Positions 34,140 to 47,440 of a stretch of DNA of 64,000 nt are shown piece by piece. The stretch's first letter is position 1, and the number at the start of each line of letters is the position of its first letter. This DNA is from Epiperipatus broadwayi. Taxonomy: Eukaryota; Onychophora; Udeonychophora; Euonychophora; Peripatidae. Both the position numbers and the translations under genes were made by a program. The stretch is taken from NCBI GenBank assembly GCA_028023455.1, contig JAQFVV010006255.1, positions 5,070,501 through 5,134,500 on the forward strand, written 5' to 3'. The notes under the pieces are model-generated. The model ran no database searches, was not told the origin of the DNA, and saw only the letters and a program-made list of their open reading frames with translations.

Positions 34140-36480
34140 CTCTTAATATATATAAAGTCCTGAGCCATTTTTCATTAATGGTTGTTGAAGATGCCTTAGA
34201 GAGATAGGTACCAACCAACCACCCCAAAGAAGTTTTCTACACATAGAATATGTTATTACAAAAGGGTTTTGTGAATAGTATGATGGGAGAAAAATATGTG
34301 ATCTTTGTAATAATGAGTAAATTTAATAGTTATATTTTTGATTAGAGTGAAATCTAAGATTTCAAAAGTGAGTTAATGATTTTTTTCAATTTTATCTTTT
34401 GACTTTATGTGCACATTGCACAATATAATTTCTTATCATTTGGGCTTTTTTATATGTGTCTTTTTATGATTTTGAATCGTGTTTATTTATTATATCATTT
34501 CCTCTCACATCTATCATTTTTTATTCGTAATCTATAATCTTCTGTCATTTTATTGTTTCTTTCTGTTCCATATAACACTCTAATCTCAGATTACTATTAT
34601 GCATTTTCCCAATTACTAAAAAAAAAAAAAATACTTGTGCTACCCTTTACAAAATAGAAAATTCTCCAAACGAAACATTTACAAATGACTATCTAAATCA
34701 TAATATTGGCACAATATTTTTTATATAATGCAAAAATAACTTAGTAATAGTGTCAATCAAGCTATATTATTTTGATCTTTATAATATACAGTTTTCTGCA
34801 TGGGTTAGTTTAATCAAGAAGTAAAAGTTTACCAGGTTAAAGGTCAATCTATCATTTTTGATGATTGAACATCACACTATCTGAATAATTAACCATTTGA
34901 TTTTATATGCTTTATCGTTTAGATAGAATGGCAGATTCAAAGTGTAACGGACCGCATTCCCTTAAGGAATGAGGGTGAACACATCTAACTAGTCAGACTT
35001 AGGGTTTTCATATAGGACCCCGTGAATGATATAATAAAAATTAAATCCATGATTGTGTCTATTTCAAATAAGATAATTTAACATCTAAATATTAAATATA
35101 GATACAACTTAGACCAATTCATCCAATCTTCACCTCTCTTGATTATTCCATTAAGCTCAGAACTCAGGGTTAATTTTGTATTTAACTCTCTTCAGGAGTT
35201 CATCAATATCCTGTAGTTATAATAATACTTAATATATTCTCAATAGATTCTCAAAATTACTTTCAACCAAGTTATTATGATGTTAAATTAGGATAATATA
35301 TATATTGCACATATATGTATCTCAATCCCACATATATATATATTCTTAGATTTTTTTTAAAAAAAATTGTTTTTTTTATATATGTATAGATTTGTGTGTG
35401 CGTGTTATATACGGTTAATAGACACTAGTTATTAATAAGCAGTAGTAAAGAGAGAATGTTGCAATAAATAATATTTAATATATTATTCTTTTATTATTAA
35501 ATAAAACATTTGGTTATTTAACTCTATTTTTAAAATAAAACAAACTGGACAGGAAGGTGTAGAAAAAGATATACATTAGTAGATAAAAATGCACACATAT
35601 GAAAGAGAGTACGGTGTGTAAATATAAAACATTTAGATTGTAAACTATGTTTTTTTTATGTTATCTGGATCTTAGATTGTCCCAAGGAGAGAAAAAAATG
35701 CTTTAACAGAATAAATATAATTATTAATTTTTTTGTTAATTACTTTAGACCCATCTATATGTGAGGATTTGATTGCTATCTCCAAAATCACAGTTATTTT
35801 TGGATATTTTTTTTTTTTTAATCAGAAATTCGAGATATAAAGAGTGGCATAAGATTAATAAAGGCAGTTGTTTTAAAGTTAAAAGAGATAGGCAGTTTTT
35901 TTTGAGCAGAATATTCAGTTTGGCAGTAAAAGGCAGTTAACAGCAGTTTTTCATCGGTTTCTTTTTTTTAAGCTCAAGATGAGCTGTTGATTTTTTTTTC
36001 TTTTAAAAAATTAAAGAAGAAAATGGGAGACTTGCTTTTAAATCAGCATAAGAGAAGATGTGCAGCTATATAGGTAATCTCACAGCTAAATTAATCTAAA
36101 GAAATGGATCAGAATGGAATTTTTTAAAAGAAGTTGGTGAAATAATATAAAATGGTACTTATATATATATTGGCTATTTATAAAATAATGAACATGCCAT
36201 GCTAATTTTGGCATTTTTGTGTTCCTTGGTGCCTCACATCCATGGGTTAAATTCGCCAAGTTATCTGTAGACTCTTATACAGGTCTGTAATAACCAAAGA
36301 ATGGTTGAGTTTAAACTAACCACATAGTCATCTGAGAGGCTTCTCTTTTGTCTCCTGGCCTGTTAAAGGATCATCATCTTTGAAGGGAGGGGGAAGAGGA
36401 AAGAAGAGAAGAAAGATGTATAAAGCCATATAAGCAACCTCAATCTACAAATCAATTTTTTAAAGGTTTTTTTTTATATT
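34140..36480. other. AT-rich sequence without an assigned gene
   Basis: GC-richer patches at 34925-35215 and 35735-35905 contain short plus-strand open segments (for example EWQIQSVTDRIPLRNEGEH and EIRDIKSGIRLIKAVVLKL) that I cannot assign. A patch at 36200-36400 is also GC-richer and unassigned. Confidence 0.3.
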
Positions 36481-36485
36481 TATCA

Positions 36486-36615
36486 AGGATGCCTGTAATA
36501 ACTCTTTTAAAGTGGTAGGAACAAGCAAAACAACCAGTTCAGATTTATCAAAAAAAATTTCAATAACTTTTTTTTAAATGGTAGAAACACGCCAAACCAA
36601 TCAGTGGAAGCTCTA
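36486..36615. repeat. 65-bp imperfect tandem duplication
   Basis: The units start at about 36497 and 36562 (aataactctttt / aataactttttt), and each continues with tggtag(g)aaca and an aaaccaa-like run. Confidence 0.55.
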
Positions 36616-36619
36616 AATA

Positions 36620-38115
36620 GGTGAGTGGTCTGATATTTGAACTTGGGACATTGATAAGAAATGAAAATGGCGATATCGGGTAACTTTAAAATTTAATTAA
36701 CAAATTATTATTATTTACTTATTAAAAGTAAATTTTAATTTCTACAGTCAAGCATTTTTTTTCTTTTTTGATACAGAAACATTAAGAGTTTATTTATTGA
36801 TTGTATTACTATCAATACTGCATAACATTACACACACACACAGTTTAAATTCATTGAACTTAGTTTTTCATTACTTTTGATTTTTTTTTTTTGTATTATA
36901 TATTGTAACATTAAAATGTTTTTATTATTATTATTGTTATTTATTCAGAATGATAAATAAGCAACCTATCAATATATGCTTTATAATGTTTTTTTGTTTT
37001 TTTTTGTCTCTTTGCATATTAAATTTGATAGGGTTTATTTTTGCTCACAGTTTTAATAATGTTTTTTTTTTTATGTGATTTATGTATCTATGCATAATAT
37101 AAAGGGATGCATTTTTAATATATATGTTCACATATCACAGGGTGTGTGCATGTGTGACTGCTTATACCAACCAGACAAAATAGGTTAGACAGTTATTTTA
37201 AGCTAGCAAATTAAAGAGCAGGGTTACACAACATATATGAAAGTAAAGAAAACACACATTGTATAAATGAAATTTTACCTTAGTGACATATATAATAAGT
37301 TGAGAAGATATTAAATAGGCATTCAATAGAATATTTTTTATGTCATTTTAAGATATCTTACTTCAAAATATATAGTAACATGAGCAGATATATAAAATTA
37401 GTTGATTATGCACATAATATTATAATGCTTTGTTTTAATTATGTATTTAATGGAGTCAATTGTATAGTTAGTAATTTGATTTATAAAAAGGAAGAGTGAA
37501 TAAATATAATTATACCATATTTGGTTTCCGAGTTGTTATTATTATTAATATTGTTATATATTTTTCTTCTCTTGATTCTACCGTTTTAATTGATCAACAT
37601 CATTCGTAAATGTTAAGCGTCGGATATGGACTTATATATAATGATATTTGAAATAGCGCTTGACATATAACCAAGTTTTTAATAATTATAGATTAATAAT
37701 AAAAAGCTAAAATTATGTGGTGCCCATGAGTTTTGGTCATCCTCATCAAAGATGGATATTATATTACTGGTTAAATCACCGTTTAAGCATAATGCTGTTC
37801 AAGTAAATAATTATGGATTTATCAGAATCTAAAATTTTATAATATGGGATTGGTTATGATCACCATTATCGCTAAATAAATAACAATAATTAAATCCAAT
37901 CTTAAATATAATTAATATGTTTAGTAAATAGGGGTTTATAAAATGTTAAATATCATGTGGTCAGATTCGGGATGATCATTCATCATCACTGGTAAATATT
38001 GATAATTGAGTCATAATTTTAACTATAAAAGTATTTTAAGTAAATAACCATAAACATATATAAATGCTAATGAGTATTATAATTAAATCCTAGTTTAAAC
38101 ATAGGATGATTTAAG
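36620..38115. other. AT-rich sequence; weak repeat pattern at 37735-38060
   Basis: Blocks starting tggtcatcctcatc (37733), tggttatgatcacc (37854) and tggtcagattcggg (37958) share a loose plan of TCATC-rich text followed by a taagtaaataa-like run, and may be an old tandem array of about 110 bp. A related block lies at 39540, beyond PLE3. No gene is seen. Confidence 0.3.
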
Positions 38116-38218
38116 AAGGTCCTTATATTACCAAAATCACACTTTTCTTTATGTTTGCCGTAATATCATATAAATATAATTTATCCAAACTTCAAACACT
38201 TTTAGCAAACTTTATTTG

Positions 38219-38259
38219 TACATACACCTACGTTTCGACTGACCTGCAGTCTTCTTCAG
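38219..38259 (-). ncRNA. Hammerhead-ribozyme-like core, left arm of PLE3
   Basis: This is the inverted copy of the motif at 39392-39432, with identical core bases CTGAAGA and GAAAC and the same stem II. Confidence 0.6.
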
Positions 38260-38374
38260 AGCTATGATATAATGAACAAAAAAAAAAACAACATAAAATA
38301 TATATATTAAAAACCTGAAATAAATAATCAAACCCAAATAAAACAATTAATATAAAATAAAATGTACTACATAA

Positions 38375-38566
38375 ATGAAAAATAAATATAAATCACCAAT
38401 ATATATACATACAAAAGAAACAGGACACAAATTTACACAAAGTTCAATAAAAATGAAGTTATATACAAAAAGTATTAAAGAAAGGAAAATAAAAGAAGCT
38501 ATATTAATAAGAAAGATAAAACCAGAATTTAATAGAGATTCTGGGATTAGGATGAGATTGGTTTAG
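38375..38566 (+). pseudogene. C-terminal end of a PLE GIY-YIG domain
   Basis: The 63-codon frame reads YIHTKETGHKF, then KERKIKEAILIRKIKPEFNR near the end. The E-A-x-x-I-R-x-x-x-P-x-x-N-R pattern is the usual close of PLE and other GIY-YIG nucleases, and its glutamate is the conserved metal-binding residue. The catalytic GIY and YIG segments and the whole reverse transcriptase are absent. The ATG lies inside the left arm, so the frame probably begins upstream in the intact element. Confidence 0.7.
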
Positions 38567-39391
38567 TTATTAAATAAGATATATAGAGGTAAATATGTAA
38601 AGAGATAATTGTTAATAAATAAGTTGGGGATGATAAAAAATGGTTAGGTTAAATACGAATATAAATTTAGGTATATTTACAGATATTAAATAATAATAAA
38701 TAAATAAATTAATAAACTTAGCATAATATTTACATATAAAACAGTATAAAATATATAAAATAAAAAAATATATATGTAAATAAAGTTGTAGGGTTTATAT
38801 ATATAAAAACATATAAAGAAGTATAATATAAATTTATGAGTATTATATAATAAAAGTTAAAGTGTAAATATATATATATAAATAAAGAGTTGTAGGGGAT
38901 ATATATTTAGTTTAAATAATATGTAATAGAGGGAGCTAGGGTATAAGATAATTTTTTGAAAAAAACGATTTTTCATTATTTTATTTTGAAGATCAGAATA
39001 GCCTTAGTAAGTGTAAAGATTATAAAGTTTATAGGTTTTAAATATTCAGCAATAATAAATATAAAATATTAATTTTAAAAGAAGAATGAGTAAGAAAATA
39101 ATAAATATGGTTTAAAATTAAAAGAATTTTAATTACTAATCATAAAGTTTAAGTTTATGAAGAATACAGATAATTAGTAGATTGTTAATAATAATAAAAT
39201 AGATAATATTTAGATTAATAGTTGTCCTTGAATGTATATATGTATAAAGTTAAGAATACACATGTATAATTTATATTTATTTTTCATTTATGTAGTACAT
39301 TTTATTTTATATTAATTGTTTTATTTGGGTTTGATTATTTATTTCAGGTTTTTAATATATATATATATATTTTGTTCATTATATCATAGCT

Positions 39392-39432
39392 CTGAAGAAG
39401 ACTGCAGGTCAGTCGAAACGTAGGTGTATGTA
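39392..39432 (+). ncRNA. Hammerhead-ribozyme-like core, right arm of PLE3
   Basis: CTGAAGA (39392-39398) is followed by a perfect 5-bp stem II (GACTG 39400-39404 with CAGTC 39410-39414), then GAAAC. Stem III can pair CGTA with TATG (one G-U) and is followed by TA as a possible UH cleavage site. Stem I is not obvious. It is the clearest of the hammerhead-like motifs in the window. Confidence 0.65.
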
Positions 39433-39494
39433 CAAATAAAGTTTGCTAAAAGTGTTTGAAGTTTGGATAAATTATATTTATAAGGTCCTTATAT

Positions 39495-40600
39495 GTTTAT
39501 GAAAGATAAATTTGTTGTTATGCGTTCATTATAAAGCTGTGGCTGGTATCATCATCATCATATTATGATGAATAATTAACTTAAATAACTAGGTTTAATG
39601 GCCATATATACAAGAAATGGTCTTCACTATATTAGTTTGTAAGCCATTGTTAAAAGTATTATTGCATCTGTACATCAATATACGTAGCTGGTTATATCTA
39701 TGAGAGTGTTGGATATATAAATTTTATGGTATTTGGGATCTTATAATTCTATTGACATGGATAAAATATAAGAATGTCATTTTTTTGTTATAGTCATCCA
39801 AGTCATGTAATAAAGAATGTACCGAATGGGTTTGAACCCAGTACACAATGGATAGATGATATTTATCTAGCTTTAAAATAATTAGTAGCGCCCAGGGAAA
39901 ACACATGTACTTAGCTAAACTGAATTAGAGTGATTTAGTCCCTTTTCCAACTTGATAATATTAACTTTATATGATATTTTTTATAAGTTGTTATAAATAG
40001 CGCCAATGTGTGCGTGCGACCATGAATGGTCTTATATATGTGGAAAGAGAAACGGGAAGGATTCTTTGTTGAAAGAACCTATTATTGGAGATAAGCGTAT
40101 TGCACTCCATGGATTTCACTGTAATTTTATTCAGTTGTTATGGCTAATATTGGTTTATCTGATGACAATAGCGAGTGTATTTTGTTGGTTACAATAATTT
40201 CCCAATATCTAAAATATATTACATCTTAAAAGATGATAGTGATGAATTTCCATTTTATTTTATGTGTTTAAAAATGAGATAATTTATTTATCTCATTATT
40301 GGCATGACTAAATTAATACTTATGATAGTTGCAAATGGGCTATGGTATTATATTTATATTAATTGCAAAGTGGCTATCCAAAGAGAGTAAGAAATAGGCC
40401 ATATACCTGAGATGAGAAGAAGTCAGAATGGCCTCAGGTTCTATTTTGTTATAGATATCATCACTTATTCATTAATTATCAATTATAGCAGCTGTCATAG
40501 CATATGCGTATTCAGATATATATGTCATAATCTCATTTAGTTACAAATGAATGACCAACTGGGCTTGAATGAATACTAGCATATGTAATTTTTTTTTTCC
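39495..40600 (+). other. GC-richer stretch with a 63-codon orphan frame
   Basis: A frame at 40006-40197 encodes a Cys-rich start (CACDHEWSYICGKRNGKDS) and one clear hydrophobic segment (FIQLLWLILVYLMTIASVF) near its end. It would be a tail-anchored peptide if real. Upstream at about 39790-39900, another plus-strand open segment reads PSHVIKNVPNGFEPSTQW. I recognise neither. Both may belong to the unknown sequence into which PLE3 inserted. Confidence 0.25.
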
Positions 40601-43600
40601 AGTTACAATATATATATGAGTATGTGTGTTCAATCTTATGTTATGAAAATAAAATAAATAATTTAAATAAATCAGAAACTTTCTTAAAATAAAATTTTTT
40701 TAACACTATTTATTAACTGACAACAATTCAAATTTATCTTTATATATGAAAATTTATAATTATGAGTGCTTTACTTACATTTCTACTATATTAGTAAATA
40801 AAATTTAAAATGATACCTTCCCATATCCCCATAGTAGATATGCATCATAACACAAATAATATTTAATAGGTTGTAAACAATAAATGAAATTTTATAATTT
40901 TAAAAATTATAATAGTCCTAACTAACTAAATTTAAATTTAAACAATATAAGTATAAATGAAGACTTTTGTAATATTGAATCCTTTTGAGGGAATTCCATT
41001 TTTATAAGTTCCCCCATCTATGTATGGTCCCTATCATTGCAAGAAAAAACCTTTCGTCCATTAGTCATTTATATGAATAATAAATAAACAAATATTACTA
41101 AATTAATTGAATTAGTAATAAACAAAAATTCTTTCTTGTCATAATGAAAGACAATAAAATCTTACCTTCATATTAAGTTTACTTATTACCCTGGTCAAGT
41201 CACTTTACAAGGAAGACCTAAATTTTATTAAATAAAAAAAATTTTAACCCAATGATCTTTCCATTTTTTTTTCATATAATGATTTTTCAAACTGGATTAT
41301 TGCAACATAAGTAGATTTTAGAGGCAAAGAAAATAAAATTAGATGTTTATGGATGATGATACACAAAGATGATGTATTAAAAGTTTATGGTATTATCCTA
41401 TTCATTTCCATAATTTGAGTAGTAATGTTCATTAAGAATAAAGTTCTTTATTTTCTGGACATCAATCATTGGTGAGGCAAGCAGTATATTCCATTGTTCA
41501 TAAATGTTCCTTTTGTGGATGTTGACATCCCTTTTCATAAATCATCTCATTATAAATTGAATATTGACTTATATAGATGAAATATATACATATTAGGCAT
41601 TTCAGTAGGAATAAGTAATTACACTGTTTTAGGTTAAAACAATAAATAGCAATGGATCCTATGGCAGATTGTCTTTACTCGTGATGCATTTTATATAACT
41701 TGAAATCTTTTTAAAATAATTTGTTCAGATATATAAATGTTTTTTTTTTTTAATGATTTTTATCTTACTTAAAATTCAAGTTTAGAACGATATCATTAAG
41801 AATTTCTCTAATTACTCTATTAAAGATAATCTCATTTTTAAAATTATTATTATTAATATTAAAGAGTAATTTTTGAGTGATATTAGAGTTCTCTATTAAT
41901 GAATATTTTATAAGCAAGGAAAATTCGTTCAAACTATTGATCTATCTTTTTAATGTGTTCAGTATTCGAAACAGCAAAATAACTAAGTGTAGTGACTAGT
42001 TCATTTGTAAAAGATAGAGTTAATTTGGAAATTATTTGATTTAGCTTTTATAATAGAATCGATTTCTGGTAACTAGCATGTGCTAAATTCCTATTTCATT
42101 TCATGATTTTGTATTCGATTATTGTTGAATAGATCATAATTAATAATTATATAATTGAGTTCTAATTTTATTTCCTTCATGTTTAATTGCTAAAATATGA
42201 CTTGACCTAAGGTTATCTGTTTTGCATCTTGATTAGTGATATTAGTTAACTTAAATTATTATATATATGAATGATTAAAAAAAATAATCATTTTAATATT
42301 TGATTTCATTAAAACAACTATTTATTTGACTTTATTTTTGTTATTAAAAATTTATAGTCTAACATTTAAGTTATATACATGTTTATATGGGTATTTTAAT
42401 GTAAAAGGATAAGGTATTATTAAGTTTATGGTTTGATATTGCACAAAAACAAGTGAGCTTGATATGATTGTAAGGTACCCTTACAAAAAAGTTGACATTT
42501 CAAGATGGATTCTCAGTCAAATAATGTAAATAAATAAATAAAAAGGATTTATTTAGTCTATTGATTGAAACCATTTATTGTTCTCAACTGATATTGAAGT
42601 ACCCATATATCACACTCTCCCAAATTATTAACCATACCACTGTTTTAATATGATTGCTAATTACCTTTATTATCTTCATATTTAATAAAAGATTTTGAAA
42701 TGATTAATAGATTCTTTTATCAATTATGTCTTTTAAATTGTCCTTATATTTTTAGTGTTATACGATTTTCATATCTGTTTACATTAGTCTTGTTTTAAAA
42801 AATACATATTTATATGTGTAGTGTTTGAGAGACAAGTTGATATTTAATCATATCAGGCCTGAACAATATTTGAAGAACAAGTAGTTATATTAGTCTCATT
42901 TTGAAAGTATTATGAGATAATGCAAATAGAAAACAGAACATTTTGTTGAAATATTATTTGTATGTTGCATTATTGACTTTGATTTAGCAATAATATATAT
43001 AAAATCCTAAAAAAAAATAATTCTTACCAAAAATATAATATTCCATCTAAAATAATTGCATTTATTAAAGTATTATTACTTTTTTCTTTTTCATAAGGAT
43101 TTTAATTTATATGATGATATCCATTTTGCATTAAGTAAATTGCAATATTTAACTGTATTTATTCATTCTTTTGAATGAATTTTGAATCTCTTGAAAAGCA
43201 GTTGAAAATGGTTTTTATTTATATATATTTGAAGTAGCTTTTTAATAATATCTATAGAGCAATACTTAATATGAACATACTTTCAGAATCAGTAGTTTGT
43301 CAAACTTTTTAAATGATATTCTAGTTCAACTTTTATCTATCATCTTCATGGTTGGCTAAGGTTTTTGGTTGAAATTTAATTGTATAGATATATATATATG
43401 TATTTTTTTTATTCTCATTTAACTTTTTATATTCTCGTTTTTGGTAGGAATAATAAGAAATGGGTAAAATCTGAAATTTTTCTGTATTATTATTTAAATT
43501 ATTTAATGGGATAAATTTTAATCATATATTGGATAGAGCCAATAATATACTATTAGATTATAATTCCACATTGATTAGCAGACAATCTAGTCAGGTGAGC

Positions 43601-43780
43601 AGATTAGTTTCTGAGATTTGGAAAACATGTTTTTAAAAAGGATGGAGTTCTAAGAACCTGCTTAAGCCAATGTAAACATTAATAGAAAACAAATACAAAC
43701 ATTACTCAATTGAAAATTAAAAAATACTTCATATAGTTTTTATTTATTTTAAAATGGCATTTTAAAAACGTAGAGTATTA
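40600..43780 (+). other. AT-rich stretch with scattered open segments, unknown
   Basis: Plus-strand open segments lie at 40980-41075, 41340-41575, 42388-42526, 42541-42650 and 42828-42985. Several are interrupted only by TGA. The segment at 41340-41575 includes NKVLYFLDINHW and FINVPFVDVDIPFHKSSH. No family is recognised, and no frame is long enough to exclude chance. Confidence 0.25.
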
Positions 43781-43789
43781 ATTGCCTGA

Positions 43790-46303
43790 TCAGACAATCG
43801 TGATTTTTGCTTTATAACAGATGTACTTTATGTGGAAAAATTTCTTTAATTTTCTGTTGATGTTCCTTGAATTGTTAAGAGTGTGTCTAAAAGCATCTTC
43901 AAGTTGCTATGTTGCTTCATAAAAGGTCATTTCTTAGAAAAGCAAATATTTTATCTTCTGTTGAAAATGTTCCTCTAAAAATCTTTCCATTAATGACTTC
44001 ACCATCCATGCAATTTCATTCTTACTTGATAAAGCAAAAAAAATCATCTTTTTCACATTGCTCAAATAATTTGTGAGACCCACAAGATCTCTTTTTTAAG
44101 TTTAACCAATTCAAATTTTATTTTATTTAAAAGCATTTGGCTTATTGACAAATTCTGTTTTTTCTAAATTACTGAACAGGAACTTGAAAATTTCTTTTAT
44201 TTGTGAGAATATTAGTTTTTCTATTGTTTAAGGTTTCAACTTCTAGTCTTACAGATTGTAAGCAATTCAATATACCTCCCAGTATTTCATAATACTCTTT
44301 CTATAAGTGATCGAGTTTCAGCTCCTGTTAAACAATCTTAATTGGATTTACAATCTTTACAAATATATTATTCTCTCTAGTATGTTCTAGTATGTTTTAC
44401 AGACTAATATGGCCTAGTTTTGTTTTTTTTCACTCCTGGTTTTTCTTCCTGCAAAAGAGAATTTTTTACAGGAGAATATTTAAATATTTTCACAAATTTT
44501 TGTATGCTACTAATTGCCAAAGATAGATCATCTCAAAAATCATTCTGATCAGCTCAAGCTACACCATCTAACTCAGAATCACTGTCATCATTTTTATCAT
44601 TTTCTGAATCTGTATTGAATTCACTGCCACTACTATAAAAGTCTTTGATGCATCACCTTTCAACTTTTTAACATACAATTTTTCTGAAATATCTATGTGT
44701 AGCGTATGGTTGTAACTGAACTGTTGAGTAGTCAGTAATAATTTTCCAGTTTTTCTTATAACAGCTGTACCATCATTTGTAATTGCAACGACCTCACTTT
44801 CAAGTTTTAACTGAAAGTTTTCTAATCTTTCCTGAAACAAAGAATAATGAAATATTCTGCAGCACAGTTACCATATATTCTTGTTAAACCAAGGTTCATA
44901 GACCTCTCATTGCAGTATAGTGAACATTCATGTATCTGTGATTCTTGCAACTGGTCCACTCATCTATTGAAACACTCAGTTTTTTATTATCCCATTTGAA
45001 TACTTCCAATTTCTGGATGTATATTTGTTTCACTTCACTGTAATAATTATCTATTAGTGTCATAACTGAAGATGGACTTCTTGACAACTGCATTCCTTTG
45101 CTTGTGAAACTCACTAATTTTGTAATGGTGTTGACTGATATCCATTCAAGATTGCTAATTTGCTTATAGTTTCTTCTAAATCTAGTCCCTTGACATAATA
45201 TAAAATTGTCATTTGTTTATCACTGCTACTGTATGGAGAGTTTTGTCTCCATTGTCTCTTTTAAAAAAAAGGCATTGGCTCATTATTATTCAGTTCAGAC
45301 TGTTTTTTCTTTTTCACTCCATGAATGTATACTAGGTGCTTATAAAGTGCTGTTTGATAATTTGCATTGCAAAATTTTGGAGCATATCTGGCAACGAACT
45401 GATTTGTTATCTTTATTTTTTTTTTTTTTAAATATTCCCAACATTTTTTATACTTTTCTCCCATTATGATGGGAATATATAAAAAAAATTTGAAATATGT
45501 ATTTATTAAATTTAATAATTGATAAGATTAAGAAAGATCTATATTGTACAGTGAATATTTACAGCTAAAAAATTCCACCACACATTTTATAAAATTGCAA
45601 ATTATTGTAATATTGAAATAAAAATATTCGCAGTGAAAGTTGTTTCTAAATGGACTGACTTACCCACAACAGCCGAGAGAGCCAAGAACACTCACATACA
45701 TTACAATTGTCAGCCGCAAACAAACTGATTATGGTTGGTAATATCGGTTGTCCTTTGTGGAAACGATTCATTGTGGAGAACAGAAACAGTTGCGTTTACA
45801 CAGTAATATTTATTTTCACAACCCAGGATTTGACTATAATATCATATTAAAGTAAATTGCCTTAGATTTTCTTAGTTAGTTCACCTGAATATGACTTTGT
45901 AGTCAAATCGTGGTTTATGAAATTGAATATGTTTCTGCATAAATATAAATTGTTTTTTGTTTTCCATAATCAAATGTGCTCAATTTACAAGAGCTAAAAT
46001 TCGCTGGTCATATGTTATCTGATTCTAGTATTGTGCATATATTTCTGATGGTGTGTAATATTGTAACAATGTAACTTTAGATAGCGACAAATAAGAAAAA
46101 TGTCTAAAAGATACATTGAGTAGTAGTACATTATTGTAGCTTATTACTTAAGTCTTTTGAGTAGTATGTTTATTTCTCATTGTGGATTATTACTGGAGTC
46201 TAAGAAACCGATTTCTTGACCAACTTTTCTCAGGATTTGGGAATGAGATAACGGTGGGAAAAAAATCCCGAAAACATTGTGGGAAGGAATTCCTGTCCAG
46301 AAA
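43790..46303 (-). mobile_element. Decayed hAT DNA transposon
   Basis: Minus-strand fragments in the correct order give a BED zinc finger (45464-45261), the hAT core SVSIDEWTSCKNHRYMNVHY (44985-44905) and VVAITNDGTAVIRKTGKLL (44785-44725). Text near 46240-46303 (gtgggaaaaaaatcccgaaaa and ggaattcctg) resembles hAT subterminal DNA, and the 5' end is probably near 46303. The far end, near 43.8 kb, is not defined. The elements between are broken by stops and frame changes. Confidence 0.7.
44568..45464 (-). pseudogene. hAT transposase, fragmented
   Basis: Three frames remain: BED finger (45261-45464: W near the start, FCNANYQTALYKHLVYIHG, with the first Cys of the C2H2 set apparently lost), a catalytic N-part (44896-45114: SIDEWTS, typical of the first conserved block with the catalytic Asp), and the following block (44568-44840: AITNDGTAV..KLL, then SYNHTLHIDI, equivalent to the C/H region). 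Further C-terminal dimerisation sequence is not clearly visible. The protein cannot be made from this copy. Confidence 0.75.
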
Positions 46304-46309
46304 TACTAC

Positions 46310-47440
46310 ATACAAATGGGATTCTTTTTTTTTTTTTTAATATAAAAGACTTACAACATTGAATACTATCTGTTCAGTGGTATAATTGGTTCCCAAAGAT
46401 CTTGAGATTGTTTTTGTTAAATTAAGAATTATTTTTAGATAAATGTATCTACTAGAGCTTTTTATTGTTTTTATGAAGCATTTCTATGTATGATTAGAAT
46501 TAAAAACAAGCTATGATGAAACAGAATGTGTTTTATGTTGGCAAAAAATTGAGCACGGTAACATATTGTCACCCGATCAGCATATTGATAAATAAAATAA
46601 CAAACAACTGTTATATTTCAGAAAATTTCTTCTTAAGCTGAATTGCTAATAATAACATATACGAAATAATATTAACAAAAATAATAATTTCTTCTCATAA
46701 CAATTTGGGGATAACTACAAACAGAGCGAGTTACATTTTTTTCACTCGCTACTGTTATTTACAGTTCATTAGTAATTTGCACTTAGTTACCATTGTCTCT
46801 AATATATTAATATGCCTTTATTTATTCCATTTAGGCTATATTTTCTGCATACACATTTCTCTGATAGCCACTTCTGTGTCAGCTTTCATAAAACTTTGAG
46901 AGTTTTTTATAGCTCATTTGCAGAGCAAATTCATACTTTTAATTACATGTTTCCAGAATGAATTATTTCCAGAAGGAAACCATCTAAACTACCAGCACTA
47001 ATTACACAAATAAAAACAGTCATTTATTTATAGTAATATCCGCGCTGATCAGTGAAATTTATAAATTCTAAATTAATATTTGCTGTATACATTTGCTTTT
47101 TGAATATCATTTTTAAAGCAGATTACATTTTTATGCCTTTTTTTTTTTTTTTATTGAAATCGTTTTTATTTATGAAGAATTTAAACATCTCAACAGTTTC
47201 TCCAAAATAATTACCAAAGAATTTATGTCTTTTATATACCCTTTTAGAAAAATAAATCATATTCAAATAAGTCATAGCACTTCATAAAATTGACCTAATG
47301 ATGACTAGACCTGCATGTTACAATTATTATAGAATGATTCAATGATAATTTGAATGTTTTATTGATACAATTAATTTAGGCATTTATAAGCAAAATTAAA
47401 AACAATTATAATAATAATGTGATTTTGTTTATTATTATTA
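46310..47440. other. AT-rich sequence
   Basis: A T13 run lies at about 46327 and short open frames occur (for example 46705-46899), but nothing is recognised. Confidence 0.4.

Larger units (their letters stand above)
38116..39494. mobile_element. PLE3: short Penelope-like element with 13-bp target duplication
   Basis: AAGGTCCTTATAT flanks the element exactly (38116-38128 and 39482-39494). Between these, inverted arms of about 220 bp (about 38171-38390 and 39262-39480) enclose about 870 bp. A one-sided tail (38129-38170) separates the left arm from its duplication. The only recognisable coding part is the end of a GIY-YIG domain at 38375-38566. The element is therefore a strongly deleted insertion made mostly of arms. 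Confidence 0.88.

Noticed and set aside
39820-39845. B-box-like gggtttgaaccc as a sign of a tRNA gene
   Set aside because: It is a simple palindrome, and no A box or foldable cloverleaf lies within reach on either strand.
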